The translations under genes were made by a program, and so were the position numbers. Shown piece by piece: positions 16,673 to 28,812 of a stretch of DNA of 47,966 bases (the stretch's first letter is position 1; every line of letters begins with the position of its first letter). Source of the stretch: Gammaproteobacteria bacterium (GTDB lineage: Bacteria > Pseudomonadota > Gammaproteobacteria > Pseudomonadales > Azotimanducaceae); contig JAPPHD010000068.1 in NCBI GenBank assembly GCA_028821125.1, positions 1-47,966 on the forward strand, written 5' to 3'. Below the pieces are notes generated by a model, which did no database searches, was not told the DNA's origin, and worked only from the letters and a program-made list of their open reading frames with translations.

Positions 16673-19225
16673 TTACAGGCGTTTTAACTCGTAAAGCAGA
16701 TCGAGCGCTTCGCGGGGCGTGAGTTCGTCCGGGTCGACTCCTTCCATGCGGATTCGAACCGGGTCGGGCTCCGGTTCCGGGGTGACGTTCGCGGGCGCCG
16801 CCGCTGCAAAGAGATCTGCCTGTCGCGGATGGGCCGCGGCTTCGAGCTGTTGCAGGCGGGCGCGCGCCAGTTGCAGCACCTGCCTCGGTACGCCGGCGAG
16901 GCGCGCCACCTGCACGCCGTAGCTCTGGCTGGCCGGGCCCTCCTCGACCTGGTGCAGGAAGACGATGCGGCCGTTGTATTCCGCTGCCGCAAGGTGGACG
17001 TTGGCCGTGTCGGGCACCGTGGCGGGCAGGCTGGTGAGTTCGAAATAGTGGGTGGCGAAGAGCGTTAGGGCGCGCGTCTTTTCCGCCAGGTGCTGGGCGG
17101 TGGCCCAGGCCAGCGCCAGTCCGTCGTAGGTGCTGGTGCCGCGGCCGATCTCGTCGAGCAGCACCAGGCTCTCGTCGGTGGCGTGGTGCAGGATGTCGGC
17201 GGTCTCGGTCATCTCCACCATGAAGGTCGAGCGGCCGCCGGCCAGATCGTCGGCGGCCCCGATGCGCGTGAATATCCGGTCCACGGGGCCGATGACCGCA
17301 TCGGCGGCGGGTACGAAACTGCCGGCGAAGGCAAGCAGCACGAGTATGGCCGTCTGGCGCATGTAGGTGGACTTGCCGCCCATGTTGGGGCCGGTGACGA
17401 TCAGCATGCGGCGCCTGTCGTGCATTTCCAGGTCGTTGGGCACGAAGGTCTCCGTGCTCGCCTCGCGCACGACCGGATGCCAGCCCTGGGTGATGGTCAG
17501 GCCCGGCTCGGTTGTAAACGAGGGCGGGGCGAAGCCCAGGGCCTGCGCCCGCTCGGCGAAGCAGGCGAGCACATCGGTTTCCGCGGCGGCGCGCGCGGCA
17601 CGGGCGAGTGTGGGAACGTCGGCGCCGAGCCGTTCGAGCAGGTCTTCGTAAAGCGTCTTCTCGAGTTGCAGGGCCCGGGCGCGGCTGGTCAGGGCGTTGT
17701 CTTCGAACGTTTTCAGTTCCGGCGTGATGTAGCGCTCGGTATTCTTCATGGTCTGCCGCCGGATGTATTCGGCGGGTACCGATTCGGCGGCGGTGCGCGA
17801 AACCTCGATGTAGTACCCGTGCACGCGGTTGAAGCCGACCTTGAGCGTCGCGATTCCCGTGCGCTCGCGCTCGGCGGTTTCCAGGTCGCGCAGCCACTGC
17901 GCGGCGTTTTCGGTCACGTTGCGCAGTTCGTCGAGTTTCCCGCTGTAGCCGGGCGCGATGACGCCGCCGTCGCGTATGGTGGCGGGCGGCGCCTCCACGA
18001 TCGCTCGCTGCAGCAGGCCGTGTACATCCGACAGATCGGGCATGTCGGCGGCCAGCGCAGCCAACCGGGGGGAGTCTGCGTTGCCGATCAGCGCCCGAAC
18101 GCCGGGCATTGCGCCGGTGGCGGCCTGCAGCCGGGTGAGATCCCGGGGCGTCGCGGATTTCAGCGCCACGCGGGAGACCGCCCGTTCCATGTCTCCGCAA
18201 GCGCCGAGCGCTTCGCGCAGCGGCTCCGTGAGCGCACCGTCGAGCAGGGCGGCGACCGCGGCCTGCCGCCGGCGCACCGTTTCGAGAACCTTGCACGGCG
18301 CGTTCAGCCAGCGGCGCAGCAGCCGTGCGCCCATGGGCGTTCGGGCGGTGTTCATCAGCGCATAGAGAGTGGGCGCCTCGCTGCCGTCGGCCCGGCGGTC
18401 GATCTCCAGGTTGCGGCGGCTGTGCGCGTCCAGGCGCACGTAGTCCTGCGCCTGCACGGCGCTGATGCGGTCGACGAATTCGAGTTTCTGGCACTGGCTG
18501 GCCTGGGCGTACTGCAGCACAGCCGCGGCCGCGCCGATGGCCGGGTCTTCGGATTCCAGGCCGAAGCCGCGCAGGTCGCGGGTGCCGAAGTGCCCGCAGA
18601 GGAAACGGAACCCCAGGTCGACATCGAAAGCCAGCCCGTCGCGGACGTTCTGGCCTGTTCCGTCGAGTTCGCCGAGCTCCCGCGGCGTCAGTACCTCGCT
18701 GGGTTTCAGGCGCGCGATCTCTCCGGTGAGGCTGTCGGCGCCCGTGACGGTCTGCACGGTGAACTCGCCCCTGCCGAGGTTCAGGGCCGCCATGCCATAG
18801 CGCATCCCGCCGGCGTTGCGGCAGGGCGCGACGCCGACCAGGAGGCTGTCGCGGGTCTGTTCGAGCAGGGCTTCTTCGGTGAGGGTGCCCGGTGTGACGA
18901 TGCGCTGCACCCGGCGTTCCACCGGGCCCTTGCTTTGAGCCGGGTCGCCGATCTGTTCGCAGATGGCGACCGAGACGCCGAGTTGCACGAGCTTCGCGAG
19001 ATAGCCGTCTACGGAATGGTAGGGCACTCCGGCCATGGGAATCGGCGCTCCGGCGGACTGGCCGCGGGCGGTGAGGGTGATGTCGAGCAGTTCCGCGGCG
19101 CGTTTCGCATCGTCATGGAAGAGTTCGTAGAAGTCTCCCATGCGGTAGAAAAGCAGGTGGTCGGCGTGTTGCGCCTTGATGCTCAGGTACTGCTGCATCA
19201 TGGGCGTGTGCTGGGAACCGGTCAT
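16673..19225 (-). CDS. mutS: DNA mismatch repair protein MutS
   Basis: 850 residues, the usual MutS length. The mismatch-reading Phe-x-Glu is F32-Y33-E34 within [11 protein letters not shown]. The clamp and lever domains are followed by the ATPase: Walker A in [14 protein letters not shown] near 613, then [22 protein letters not shown] and the FATHYFELT motif. MutS binds mispairs as a dimer and recruits MutL. The ATG at 19225 is chosen because the homologous start [17 protein letters not shown] follows; the frame extends further but without homology. It is divergent from recA. Confidence 0.98.
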   Translation of the reverse strand: MTGSQHTPMMQQYLSIKAQHADHLLFYRMGDFYELFHDDAKRAAELLDITLTARGQSAGAPIPMAGVPYHSVDGYLAKLVQLGVSVAICEQIGDPAQSKGPVERRVQRIVTPGTLTEEALLEQTRDSLLVGVAPCRNAGGMRYGMAALNLGRGEFTVQTVTGADSLTGEIARLKPSEVLTPRELGELDGTGQNVRDGLAFDVDLGFRFLCGHFGTRDLRGFGLESEDPAIGAAAAVLQYAQASQCQKLEFVDRISAVQAQDYVRLDAHSRRNLEIDRRADGSEAPTLYALMNTARTPMGARLLRRWLNAPCKVLETVRRRQAAVAALLDGALTEPLREALGACGDMERAVSRVALKSATPRDLTRLQAATGAMPGVRALIGNADSPRLAALAADMPDLSDVHGLLQRAIVEAPPATIRDGGVIAPGYSGKLDELRNVTENAAQWLRDLETAERERTGIATLKVGFNRVHGYYIEVSRTAAESVPAEYIRRQTMKNTERYITPELKTFEDNALTSRARALQLEKTLYEDLLERLGADVPTLARAARAAAETDVLACFAERAQALGFAPPSFTTEPGLTITQGWHPVVREASTETFVPNDLEMHDRRRMLIVTGPNMGGKSTYMRQTAILVLLAFAGSFVPAADAVIGPVDRIFTRIGAADDLAGGRSTFMVEMTETADILHHATDESLVLLDEIGRGTSTYDGLALAWATAQHLAEKTRALTLFATHYFELTSLPATVPDTANVHLAAAEYNGRIVFLHQVEEGPASQSYGVQVARLAGVPRQVLQLARARLQQLEAAAHPRQADLFAAAAPANVTPEPEPDPVRIRMEGVDPDELTPREALDLLYELKRL

Positions 19226-19325
19226 GCCGGTGGATTGTCCCCTAATCCCGTACGCCGTTCGAGGGTTGTGCCGTACGAAATGGCGGAAATCGCGAATTGC
19301 GGCGTTTCGGGTGTTGCTATTACTA

Positions 19326-19341
19326 CTGAGTATATATACAG
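19326..19341 (+). promoter_or_regulatory. LexA (SOS) box in the recA promoter
   Basis: CTGAGTATATATACAG matches the proteobacterial LexA consensus CTG-N10-CAG with an AT-rich centre. It lies 38 bp before the recA ATG and overlaps the likely -10 region; TTGCTA at 19314-19319 is a possible -35. This predicts DNA-damage induction of recA-recX. Confidence 0.87.
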
Positions 19342-19378
19342 TATCGCCATCTCGTCGAAAACAGTTGGATACACTGCC

Positions 19379-20497
19379 ATGGCCGACCGTACTACCTCCC
19401 TCTCCCGAGCCAGCCGCAAAGATTCCTCGCGCGAATCCGCCCGCGCCGCGCAGAAGAACCAGGCGCTCAGCGCCGCGCTCGCCCAGATCGAGCGCCAGTT
19501 CGGCAAGGGCTCGATGATGCGCCTTGGCGACCGCGAGCAGGTCGCCATCCCCTCCGTTTCCACGGGTTCCCTGGGGCTCGACATCGCACTCGGCATCGGC
19601 GGCCTGCCGCGCGGCCGGGTGGTGGAGATCTACGGCCCCGAATCCTCGGGCAAGACCACGCTCACCCTGCAGGTCATCGCGGAAGCGCAGAAAGCCGGCG
19701 GCACCTGCGCCTTCATCGATGCCGAGCATGCGCTAGACCCGATCTATGCCGCATCGCTCGGGGTGGATACCGACAATCTGCTGGTCTCCCAGCCGGATAC
19801 GGGCGAACAGGCTCTGGAAATCGCCGACATGGTGGTTCGCTCCGGCGCCGTAGACGTGGTGGTCATCGACTCGGTGGCGGCGCTCACCCCCAAGGCGGAA
19901 ATCGAGGGTGAAATGGGCGACTCGCACGTAGGCCTGCAGGCGCGCCTCATGAGCCAGGCCCTGCGCAAGATGACGGGCTCGATCAAGCACTCCAACACGC
20001 TCGTGGTGTTCATCAACCAGATCCGCATGAAGATCGGCGTCATGTTCGGCAGCCCCGAGACCACCACCGGCGGCAATGCCCTCAAGTTCTATTCCTCGGT
20101 GCGCCTGGACATCCGCCGCATCGGCGCGGTCAAGGAAGGCGACGAGGTGGTCGGCAACGAAACCCGGGTCAAGGTCGTCAAGAACAAGGTGGCGCCCCCC
20201 TTCCGCCAGACGGAATTCCAGATTCTCTACGGCAAGGGCATCCACCGGACGGGCGAGATCCTGGAACTGGGCGTCAAGCACGGCATTGTCGAGAAATCCG
20301 GCGCCTGGTACGCCTACGGCAACGACCGGATCGGCCAGGGCCGCAAGAACGCATCGGAGTTTCTCGACCAGAATCCGGCGATGCGCGACGACATCGAGTC
20401 ACGCATCCGAAGCCAACTGCTGCCTGAACTTTCAGGGGAAGGCGATGTGGTCATCCCCGAACCGGCCCGGGACCCGCTCGGGTCAGACCTCGGATAA
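19379..20497 (+). CDS. recA: Recombinase RecA
   Basis: 372 residues. Walker A GPESSGKT is at 86-93; Walker B is in [24 protein letters not shown]; loop L2 and [28 protein letters not shown] are intact. The N-terminus has about 20 residues more than E. coli RecA ([18 protein letters not shown]), and the C-terminus lacks a long acidic tail, ending in a Pro/Gly-rich stretch. RecA forms filaments on single-stranded DNA for strand exchange and drives LexA self-cleavage. The ATG at 19379 follows an SOS box. recX begins 4 bp after the stop. Confidence 0.99.
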   Translation: MADRTTSLSRASRKDSSRESARAAQKNQALSAALAQIERQFGKGSMMRLGDREQVAIPSVSTGSLGLDIALGIGGLPRGRVVEIYGPESSGKTTLTLQVIAEAQKAGGTCAFIDAEHALDPIYAASLGVDTDNLLVSQPDTGEQALEIADMVVRSGAVDVVVIDSVAALTPKAEIEGEMGDSHVGLQARLMSQALRKMTGSIKHSNTLVVFINQIRMKIGVMFGSPETTTGGNALKFYSSVRLDIRRIGAVKEGDEVVGNETRVKVVKNKVAPPFRQTEFQILYGKGIHRTGEILELGVKHGIVEKSGAWYAYGNDRIGQGRKNASEFLDQNPAMRDDIESRIRSQLLPELSGEGDVVIPEPARDPLGSDLG

Positions 20498-20501
20498 CGC
20501 G

Positions 20502-21044
20502 GTGTCGCGGGACGGCGGCGCGAATCAGGGGGACAGCGCAGCCTCAAGGAGCGGGACACCCTTTGGGAGTGGAGCATCCCCGGAAGACGCGGATCGTACT
20601 TTCGGAGAAGCGGTTTCGCGGGCCATGGGCCTGCTGGCCCGGCGCGAGCACGGGCGGGTCGAACTGCGGTCCAAGCTAGTCGCCAAGGGCGTCGATGCCG
20701 ATACCGCGGCAGCGGTTGTAGAAAAACTGCGGTCCGAGGGTTTGCAAAGCGAGGAGCGATTCGCCTCGGCCCTGATACGTCGTCGTATCGCTCGCGGTTA
20801 CGGGCCCGTCTACATCCGCGGCGAATTGAGTGAGCGCCGGGTTGACGACGACGTAGCCGATGCCGAGCTGAACCGAACGGACGCGTTCTGGCAGCAACTC
20901 GCCGCGGATGCGCTTGAGAGAAAGTTCCCGGCTGGCAGGGGGCGAGAGGCGCCGTACAACGTCCGTGCCCGGTTTCTGGCGCGGCGTGGATTTCCCGCCG
21001 ACATCGTCTATCGGGCCCTCCGTTCCGGGCTGGAGTACGCCTGA
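20502..21044 (+). CDS. recX: Regulatory protein RecX
   Basis: 180 residues from a GTG, 4 bp after recA. The RecX helical repeats are recognisable: SRAMGLLARREHGRVELRSKL, then VVEKLRSEGLQSEERFASALIRRR and GYGPVYIRGELSERRV, ending with YNVRARFLARRGFPADIVYRAL. RecX restrains RecA filament extension and ATPase activity; cotranscription with recA is the common arrangement. The first 35 or so residues after the GTG are low-complexity and could be untranslated if a later start is used. Confidence 0.92.
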   Translation: MSRDGGANQGDSAASRSGTPFGSGASPEDADRTFGEAVSRAMGLLARREHGRVELRSKLVAKGVDADTAAAVVEKLRSEGLQSEERFASALIRRRIARGYGPVYIRGELSERRVDDDVADAELNRTDAFWQQLAADALERKFPAGRGREAPYNVRARFLARRGFPADIVYRALRSGLEYA

Positions 21045-21196
21045 CACGGGAGGCCAGCGGCCGTTGCCTGAATCCTGAAGTCGCGTCCGAAGGCGGTGGC
21101 AGGCCGTCCTCACGGCCGTTGACGAGGGCGCTACCGCCCCGGGAAACGGGCCACTATACTTGGCGCCTTTTTTGCGGCGCGACTGGTGCGAGCGGC

Positions 21197-23815
<2,619 letters not shown>

Positions 23816-23935
23816 GTGGCGGCGGGAAACTTCGATGATGGCTCATCCCCCGGAATTCATGGTGCTGGCTGCGGCCGAGGCCGGTGACCGAATCTTTGCT
23901 TCGAGTAAACGGGTGAACCGGCGAGGAGCGCCCGC

Positions 23936-25168
23936 ATGCCGCTGATCGTCCAGAAATTCGGCGGTACCAGCGTCGCCTCGGTCGACCATATCCAGCGGGT
24001 CGCGAAACGGGTGGCGCGAAATCTGAAGGCCGGCAACCGGGTCGTTGTCGTGGTCTCGGCGATGAGCGGGGAGACCAACCGGCTCGACGACCTGGGCATG
24101 GCTGTCAGCGAGCGCCCGTTGGGCCGGGAGATGGACGTGCTCCTCGCTTCCGGAGAACAGGTGACAATTGCGCTCCTGAGCATGGCGCTGACTGATCTCG
24201 GCTATCCGGGCAAGTCGTTTCTGGCGCACCAGATTCGCATTCACACCGATTCGAACCATCGCAGGGCGCGCATCGAACGCATCGAGACCGGCGACCTGCA
24301 AACGGCGCTGGCCGAAGGCGTCGTGCCCGTGGTGGCCGGTTTCCAGGGCATCGACTGCGCCGGGAACGTGACCACCCTGGGCCGCGGCGGCTCGGACACC
24401 ACCGCCGTCGCCCTTGCGGCTGCCCTCGAGGCGGACGAGTGCCAGATCTGCACCGATGTCGACGGCGTCTATACGGCCGACCCGCGCATCGTCGCCGATG
24501 CGCGCCGCCTCGGCCTGGTCACCTTCGAGGAAATGCTGGAACTGTCGAGCCTCGGCTCGAAGGTTCTGCATCCCCGGTCCGTCGAATTCGCCGGCCGCTA
24601 CGAAGTTCCGCTCAGGGTCATGTCCACGTTCGAAGACGGCCCGGGAACACTGATCACGATGGAGAACGAAACCATGGAAGAACCGCTCGTCTCCGGCGTC
24701 GCCTATGCGCGCGACGAAGCCAAGATCACCATGACCGGCGTACCGGACGTGCCGGGCGTCGCGTCGAAAATCATCGGGCCGGTGGGCCGTGAGCCCATTG
24801 AAGTGGACATGATCGTCCAGAACACCGGCGCCGACGGGCTCACGGACCTCACCTTCACGGTCAAGCGGGAAGACTACGAGAAGACCCTGGAACTGCTGCA
24901 GCCGGTCACCGGGCAACTCGGCGCGCGGGACCTGTCCGGCGACAACAGGATCGCCAAGGTTTCCGTGGTCGGCCGGGGCATGCGCTCCCATGCCGGCGTC
25001 GCCGCCCGCTTTTTCGATGCGCTGGCAGCGGAGAACATCAACATCCAGATGATCTCCACTTCGGAAATCAAGATCTCCGTTGTCGTCGCGGAGCGCTACC
25101 TGGAACTCGCGGTACGCGCCCTGCACGCCGAATTCGGCCTGAGCGAGGCAGAGACTGAGTCCGGTTGA
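23936..25168 (+). CDS. lysC: Aspartate kinase
   Basis: 410 residues. The kinase domain opens with PLIVQKFGGTSVASV and includes VVVVSAMSGETNRL, then GRGGSDTTAVALAAAL and CQICTDVDGVYTADPR. Two C-terminal ACT domains (about 265-405) bind feedback inhibitors, with SVVGRGMRSHAGVAARFFDAL and NINIQMISTSEIKISVVV. It phosphorylates aspartate as the first step to lysine, threonine, methionine and diaminopimelate. It is a monofunctional aspartokinase without a fused homoserine dehydrogenase. The position after alaS is conserved; csrA, a frequent next gene, is absent here. Confidence 0.98.
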   Translation: MPLIVQKFGGTSVASVDHIQRVAKRVARNLKAGNRVVVVVSAMSGETNRLDDLGMAVSERPLGREMDVLLASGEQVTIALLSMALTDLGYPGKSFLAHQIRIHTDSNHRRARIERIETGDLQTALAEGVVPVVAGFQGIDCAGNVTTLGRGGSDTTAVALAAALEADECQICTDVDGVYTADPRIVADARRLGLVTFEEMLELSSLGSKVLHPRSVEFAGRYEVPLRVMSTFEDGPGTLITMENETMEEPLVSGVAYARDEAKITMTGVPDVPGVASKIIGPVGREPIEVDMIVQNTGADGLTDLTFTVKREDYEKTLELLQPVTGQLGARDLSGDNRIAKVSVVGRGMRSHAGVAARFFDALAAENINIQMISTSEIKISVVVAERYLELAVRALHAEFGLSEAETESG

Positions 25169-25182
25169 TCCGGAGTCAACCG
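25162..25182 (+). terminator. Possible terminator of lysC
   Basis: CGGTTGA (25162-25168) and TCAACCG (25176-25182) form a perfect 7-bp stem with a 7-nt loop, the left arm including the lysC stop codon. No T-run follows. The remaining gap to 25270 shows no gene. Confidence 0.42.
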
Positions 25183-25270
25183 TTACCTCGGTCGCGCCGG
25201 CGCCCGCTTGTCCGGAAACAGCGCTGCCCACTTGCCGGGATACAACCGGGTTCCTCCCGCCCGGTGACGA

Positions 25271-25900
25271 CTATCGTTGCAGCACTTCTTCGGTCAACTT
25301 CAGCATGACGCCCCGAGCCTGCCAGTTTTCGAACAGGGCTGCCCGGCCGTTTTCATCGAGGGCCCGGACGGCATCGGTGACCACCGAGAGGGAGATGTCC
25401 GGAAATTTCGCGAGCAGGCCCTCCACTGCGTAGCGGTTGCAGACATCGAGGGCGACTCCGTATAGAAAGACATCCGTTATACGCAAAGCTCGCAGCACGG
25501 GCGCGACGTTGGGGTTGGTGAATACATCGAAAAAACGCTTGTGGAACAGAACGTCTCCGTCGTGCCGTGCCAGCCTTGCCAATACGTCGGACGCCCCCTG
25601 TTCCGGTTCGACCACCAGCGGATTGCGCAGCGTGGTTTCGGCGATTCGAGCCTGGCCCCTGGTTCCGCGCAGGCAGTGGGGCGGAAAGGTGGATTGAAAG
25701 TCCGGGTTCTCCGAGATTTCCTCGTCGTCGGGATCGTGGTTGTCGGAACTCGCGAGAATGCGGATGCCGTTGTCGTGCGCATAACGGGTCAGCCGGGCGA
25801 GGTTCGGGGCCAGTGTTTCGGCGCCGTTCACGTATAGCTTGCCGTGGGGAAGCATGAAATCGACCTGGGTATCCACATCCCAGAATACTTCCACGGTCAC
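25271..25900 (-). CDS. Nicotinamidase/isochorismatase-family hydrolase (PncA-like)
   Basis: 209 residues from a GTG that overlaps the preceding stop as GTGA. The cysteine-hydrolase triad is D10 (DVDTQVDFM), K121 (FHKRFFDVF) and C154 (ALDVCNRYA). Metal ligands typical of nicotinamidases are in SSDNHDPDD (D53, H55) and FPPHCLRGT (H75). Nicotinamidase converts nicotinamide to nicotinate in NAD salvage. The coupled upstream gene encodes a nicotinate phosphoribosyltransferase, strongly supporting this substrate rather than isochorismate. Confidence 0.88.
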   Translation of the reverse strand: MTVEVFWDVDTQVDFMLPHGKLYVNGAETLAPNLARLTRYAHDNGIRILASSDNHDPDDEEISENPDFQSTFPPHCLRGTRGQARIAETTLRNPLVVEPEQGASDVLARLARHDGDVLFHKRFFDVFTNPNVAPVLRALRITDVFLYGVALDVCNRYAVEGLLAKFPDISLSVVTDAVRALDENGRAALFENWQARGVMLKLTEEVLQR

Positions 25901-26961
25901 GCTACCTCCGTCAGGCGTGGGTTGGGCCGGAACCGCCGGCCGACCTTGGCGGCGGGCTTGCCTTCCAAGAGCACGATATCCGCCGTGAAGTCGAATCTGC
26001 TGTCGTTCCCGACGAGGGACGATCCGACGCCGTACGCATCCACCGGCAGGTCCAGCGCCTCGAATCGCCGTATCTTCTCGTGATCGAATCCACCTGAGAC
26101 TACGATACGGACTGCTTCGAATCCGGCCTCGTCGAGGGCATGGCGGACGTTGAGGACCAATTGCGGGTTGACGCCGTGCGGGCCGAACCCGCCGATGTTC
26201 CCAACGACACTCTTGTCCACGAGATCGCCTGCGGTATCGAGGCGCACGCCATGCAGTCGCTTGCCCAGCGCGCGGGCCACCGCCAGCGAAGTGCCCACGC
26301 AGTCGTTTTCGAAATCGACGAGCACGACGAGCGGCACGGATTCGGGCAATCGCTCGGCGAACATGCGGGCCGCGAGCACCGTATCCCCGCCATGGACGGC
26401 AATGGCGGCGTGGGGCACCGTGCCGACCCCGAGGCCGCCCCACCAGGCCGCCTGGGCATCGGTGGATACGGCGCCGACGCCGGCGAGGTGCGCCGCGTAG
26501 CCGTCGCCGGCCTGCACCGACCAATGGTCGTGCCGGGCGGGAAAGTACAGCACGTCCTTGGGGCGTGCGGCCTCGACGGCCCTGCGGGTGTTGGTGGCGA
26601 TGCGTGTGCGGCGGGCAAGAATGCCGAGATAGAGCGTTTCCAGGTTGGCGAATGCATCGTAAGGGCCCTCGATGGTCATCACCGTCTCGTGCGGTTCGAA
26701 GGTGTCGCCGTCGTGGAGCGCACGCACGCGGAGTGCCGGCCAGGCGTCACTGCCGAGCTTGAGTACGGCGATGGCCTCGTCCACCCCCGAGAGCAGGCCG
26801 GCGCCCTTGCAGAAAACCTGCATCAACACCAGGGGGCTGCCGGTGCCGGCCCGCAAGACATCCCGGGTTCGCACGAAGTACTTGTCGGAGAAGTACCCCG
26901 AGCGAATCCGCTCGACCGGCAGGTCGAAAACGGCGGGGTCGAGGCGTTCCTTGCTGGACAT
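25897..26961 (-). CDS. Nicotinate phosphoribosyltransferase family protein
   Basis: 354 residues from the ATG at 26961. It has the type II phosphoribosyltransferase barrel pattern: SGYFSDKYFVRTRDVL at the N-terminus, MTIEGPYDAFANLETLYLG near 95-113, and VRLDTAGDLVDKS and IVVSGGFDHEKIRRF toward the phosphate-binding end. The enzyme joins nicotinate to PRPP to give nicotinate mononucleotide. It is shorter than E. coli PncB (400) and resembles the compact bacterial branch. The pair with the nicotinamidase makes a two-step salvage route. Confidence 0.9.
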   Translation of the reverse strand: MSSKERLDPAVFDLPVERIRSGYFSDKYFVRTRDVLRAGTGSPLVLMQVFCKGAGLLSGVDEAIAVLKLGSDAWPALRVRALHDGDTFEPHETVMTIEGPYDAFANLETLYLGILARRTRIATNTRRAVEAARPKDVLYFPARHDHWSVQAGDGYAAHLAGVGAVSTDAQAAWWGGLGVGTVPHAAIAVHGGDTVLAARMFAERLPESVPLVVLVDFENDCVGTSLAVARALGKRLHGVRLDTAGDLVDKSVVGNIGGFGPHGVNPQLVLNVRHALDEAGFEAVRIVVSGGFDHEKIRRFEALDLPVDAYGVGSSLVGNDSRFDFTADIVLLEGKPAAKVGRRFRPNPRLTEVA

Positions 26962-26990
26962 CTCCCGGATGGTGGCAGGACGGAAGAGCG

Positions 26991-27007
26991 TCCGCAAATG
27001 TCCGCAA
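26991..27007 (-). repeat. Short direct repeat upstream of the nicotinate salvage operon
   Basis: TCCGCAA occurs at 26991-26997 and 27001-27007, a 10-bp (one helical turn) spacing, about 30-46 bp before the minus-strand start. It could be a regulator half-site pair. The remaining 234-bp gap (26962-27195) shows no gene. Confidence 0.22.
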
Positions 27008-27195
27008 CCGCGGTCGCGCATGCCGCATCTGCCGTGGGTGCTGGACGCCGGTACGCCATGTGCGCCAGCCGGGGAGAAGGTCATGGAGCAGACCGGCCAA
27101 GCCGTCGAGACGACCGCGAGGCCCGTGCGGGGCGCGAAATGCGCGGCGCGAGGACGTAGAATCCCACCCTTGACGAAACCGCGACAGGAGTTCCC

Positions 27196-27930
27196 GTGAT
27201 CGAAGCCGAGATCCCCCTCGTCACGCCCGACGGCGAAATGAGCACCTTCACCACGCGACCGGACGAAGGCGGCCCCTTTCCCGTCGTGATCTTCTACATG
27301 GATGCGCCGGGCATTCGGGAGGAACTGCGGGACATGGCGCGCAGGATCGCAACGACCGGGTACTACGTCATGCTGCCCAACCTCTACTACCGGTCGAAGC
27401 CGGATTTCGTGCTCGACTTCGCAACCGGCTCGAACCGGGACGAGATGTTCTCGCTGATGAACCAGCTCACCAACGGCATCGTCGTGCAGGACACCGAGGC
27501 GCTGATCGCCCACGTGGAGAGTGAACCGGATGCCGATGCCGGCCGTATCGGCTGCGTCGGCTACTGCATGAGCGGGCCCTTCGTACTCTCTGTGGCAGCC
27601 GCCTATCCCGGAACGATTCAATGCGCCGCCTCCATCTACGGGGTGCGCCTGGCGGTCGATGCGGACGACTCGCCCCACCGCGGATTCGCCAACACCCGGG
27701 GTGAGATATACATCGCCGCCGCCGAGCACGACGACTATGCGCCGCCCGAACTGATCGCGCGGGTTGAGGCTGCCGTCGCCGAGTCCGGTGTGAACGGGCG
27801 GGTCGAGTGGTATCCGGGAACCGGGCACGGATTCGCGTTTCCGACCCGCACAGGCATCTTTGAAAAGTCGGCGGCGGAGCGCCACTGGGCCCGGCTGCAC
27901 AGCCTGTTCGACCGAAACCTTAGACACTGA
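27196..27930 (+). CDS. Dienelactone hydrolase family protein
   Basis: 244 residues from a GTG with CAGGAG 5 nt upstream. An alpha/beta hydrolase with a cysteine nucleophile: C124 in GCVGYCMSGPF, acid in IAAAEHDDYAPPE (about D179), and H211 in GTGHGFAF. This triad is that of dienelactone hydrolases, which open 4-carboxymethylene-butenolides in chlorocatechol pathways; many family members act on other esters or lactones. No catechol-cleavage genes are nearby, so substrate is open. Confidence 0.9.
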   Translation: MIEAEIPLVTPDGEMSTFTTRPDEGGPFPVVIFYMDAPGIREELRDMARRIATTGYYVMLPNLYYRSKPDFVLDFATGSNRDEMFSLMNQLTNGIVVQDTEALIAHVESEPDADAGRIGCVGYCMSGPFVLSVAAAYPGTIQCAASIYGVRLAVDADDSPHRGFANTRGEIYIAAAEHDDYAPPELIARVEAAVAESGVNGRVEWYPGTGHGFAFPTRTGIFEKSAAERHWARLHSLFDRNLRH

Positions 27931-28011
27931 AGCCCTGGGCCGGCACACCAATCGCCGACCGCGTCGACGACGAGCAGGGTGGGTAAGAGAACGGCGCGTC
28001 GATCGCCCGAC

Positions 28012-28794
28012 ATGGATCTGAAGCTCTACCAGGTGGATGCGTTCACAGACCGCGCCTTCGGGGGAAATCCGGCTGCGGTGGTGCCGTTGCGCGAGTGGCT
28101 GCCGGCGGCGACGATGCAGGCTGTCGCACAGGAGAACAACCTGTCGGAAACGGCATTCGTCGTGCCGCGCGAGAACGGAGATTTCGATCTGCGCTGGTTT
28201 ACGCCCGCAGTGGAGGTGGATCTGTGCGGGCACGCCACCCTGGGCGCTGCGTGGGTGCTGTTCAATCGGCTCGGTCACACCGGCGATGCCGTCACTTTCC
28301 ATACGCGCAGCGGGCCGTTGAAGGTTTCACGGGAGGATTCCCGGCTTGCCATGGACTTTCCGGCGCAACCCCCGGTTCCGGGCGGGGCCGGGGATATTGC
28401 CGGGGCGCTCGGAACGACACCGGAAGCCGCGCTGAGGGGGCCCTATGCGCTGGCGGTGCTGCGCGACGAAGCGGCTGTGCGAACCGTTCGGCCGGATTTG
28501 ACCAGGGTCGCCGATCTCGATTTGCCCGGGCTGGTTGTCACGGCGCCGGGCCGGAACTGCGATTTCGTCTCGCGTTTCTTTGCGCCCGGGTTGGGGATCA
28601 ACGAAGATCCCGTGACGGGCTCCGCGCACTGTATCCTGATTCCCTATTGGGCGGAACGGTTTGGCAAGACGGAAATGTTCGCCAGACAGGTATCGGCCCG
28701 CGGCGGCGCCCTCTGGTGCTTTCTGAAGGGCGACCGGGTGCTGATTTCCGGTGAGGTCGCGCCCTACATGGAAGGCACGATTACTCTGGACTAG
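28012..28794 (+). CDS. PhzF-family isomerase/epimerase-like protein
   Basis: 260 residues from the ATG at 28012. Family motifs are VDAFTDRAFGGNPAAVV near residue 8, QENNLSETAFV with the catalytic Glu46, VDLCGHATLGAAWVL near 72, and the second-half DPVTGSAHCIL. The fold is two diaminopimelate-epimerase-like halves. PhzF catalyses a hydrogen shift in phenazine synthesis, but most family members lie outside phenazine clusters and are uncharacterised; no phz genes are present here. Its TAG stop lies in a palindrome shared with the convergent sterol gene. Confidence 0.9.
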   Translation: MDLKLYQVDAFTDRAFGGNPAAVVPLREWLPAATMQAVAQENNLSETAFVVPRENGDFDLRWFTPAVEVDLCGHATLGAAWVLFNRLGHTGDAVTFHTRSGPLKVSREDSRLAMDFPAQPPVPGGAGDIAGALGTTPEAALRGPYALAVLRDEAAVRTVRPDLTRVADLDLPGLVVTAPGRNCDFVSRFFAPGLGINEDPVTGSAHCILIPYWAERFGKTEMFARQVSARGGALWCFLKGDRVLISGEVAPYMEGTITLD

Positions 28795-28812
28795 GGCCTG
28801 TTAACAGGCCCT
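28793..28812. terminator. Perfect palindrome spanning both convergent stop codons
   Basis: AGGGCCTGTTAACAGGCCCT is a 20-bp perfect palindrome: an 8-bp GC-rich stem with a TTAA loop. It contains part of the PhzF TAG stop (28792-28794) and the whole TAA of the epoxidase-cyclase gene (28803-28801). It can fold in RNA from either strand, so it probably acts as a bidirectional terminator. Confidence 0.72.

Noticed and set aside
17090-20497. A continuous 1135-codon plus-strand frame covering mutS antisense and recA
   Set aside because: The part before 19379 is an open antisense frame caused by GC-rich codon use in mutS; only the recA segment has homology.
28012-28794. PhzF-like gene as evidence of phenazine biosynthesis
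   Set aside because: No other phz genes are present and most PhzF-family proteins are unrelated to phenazines.
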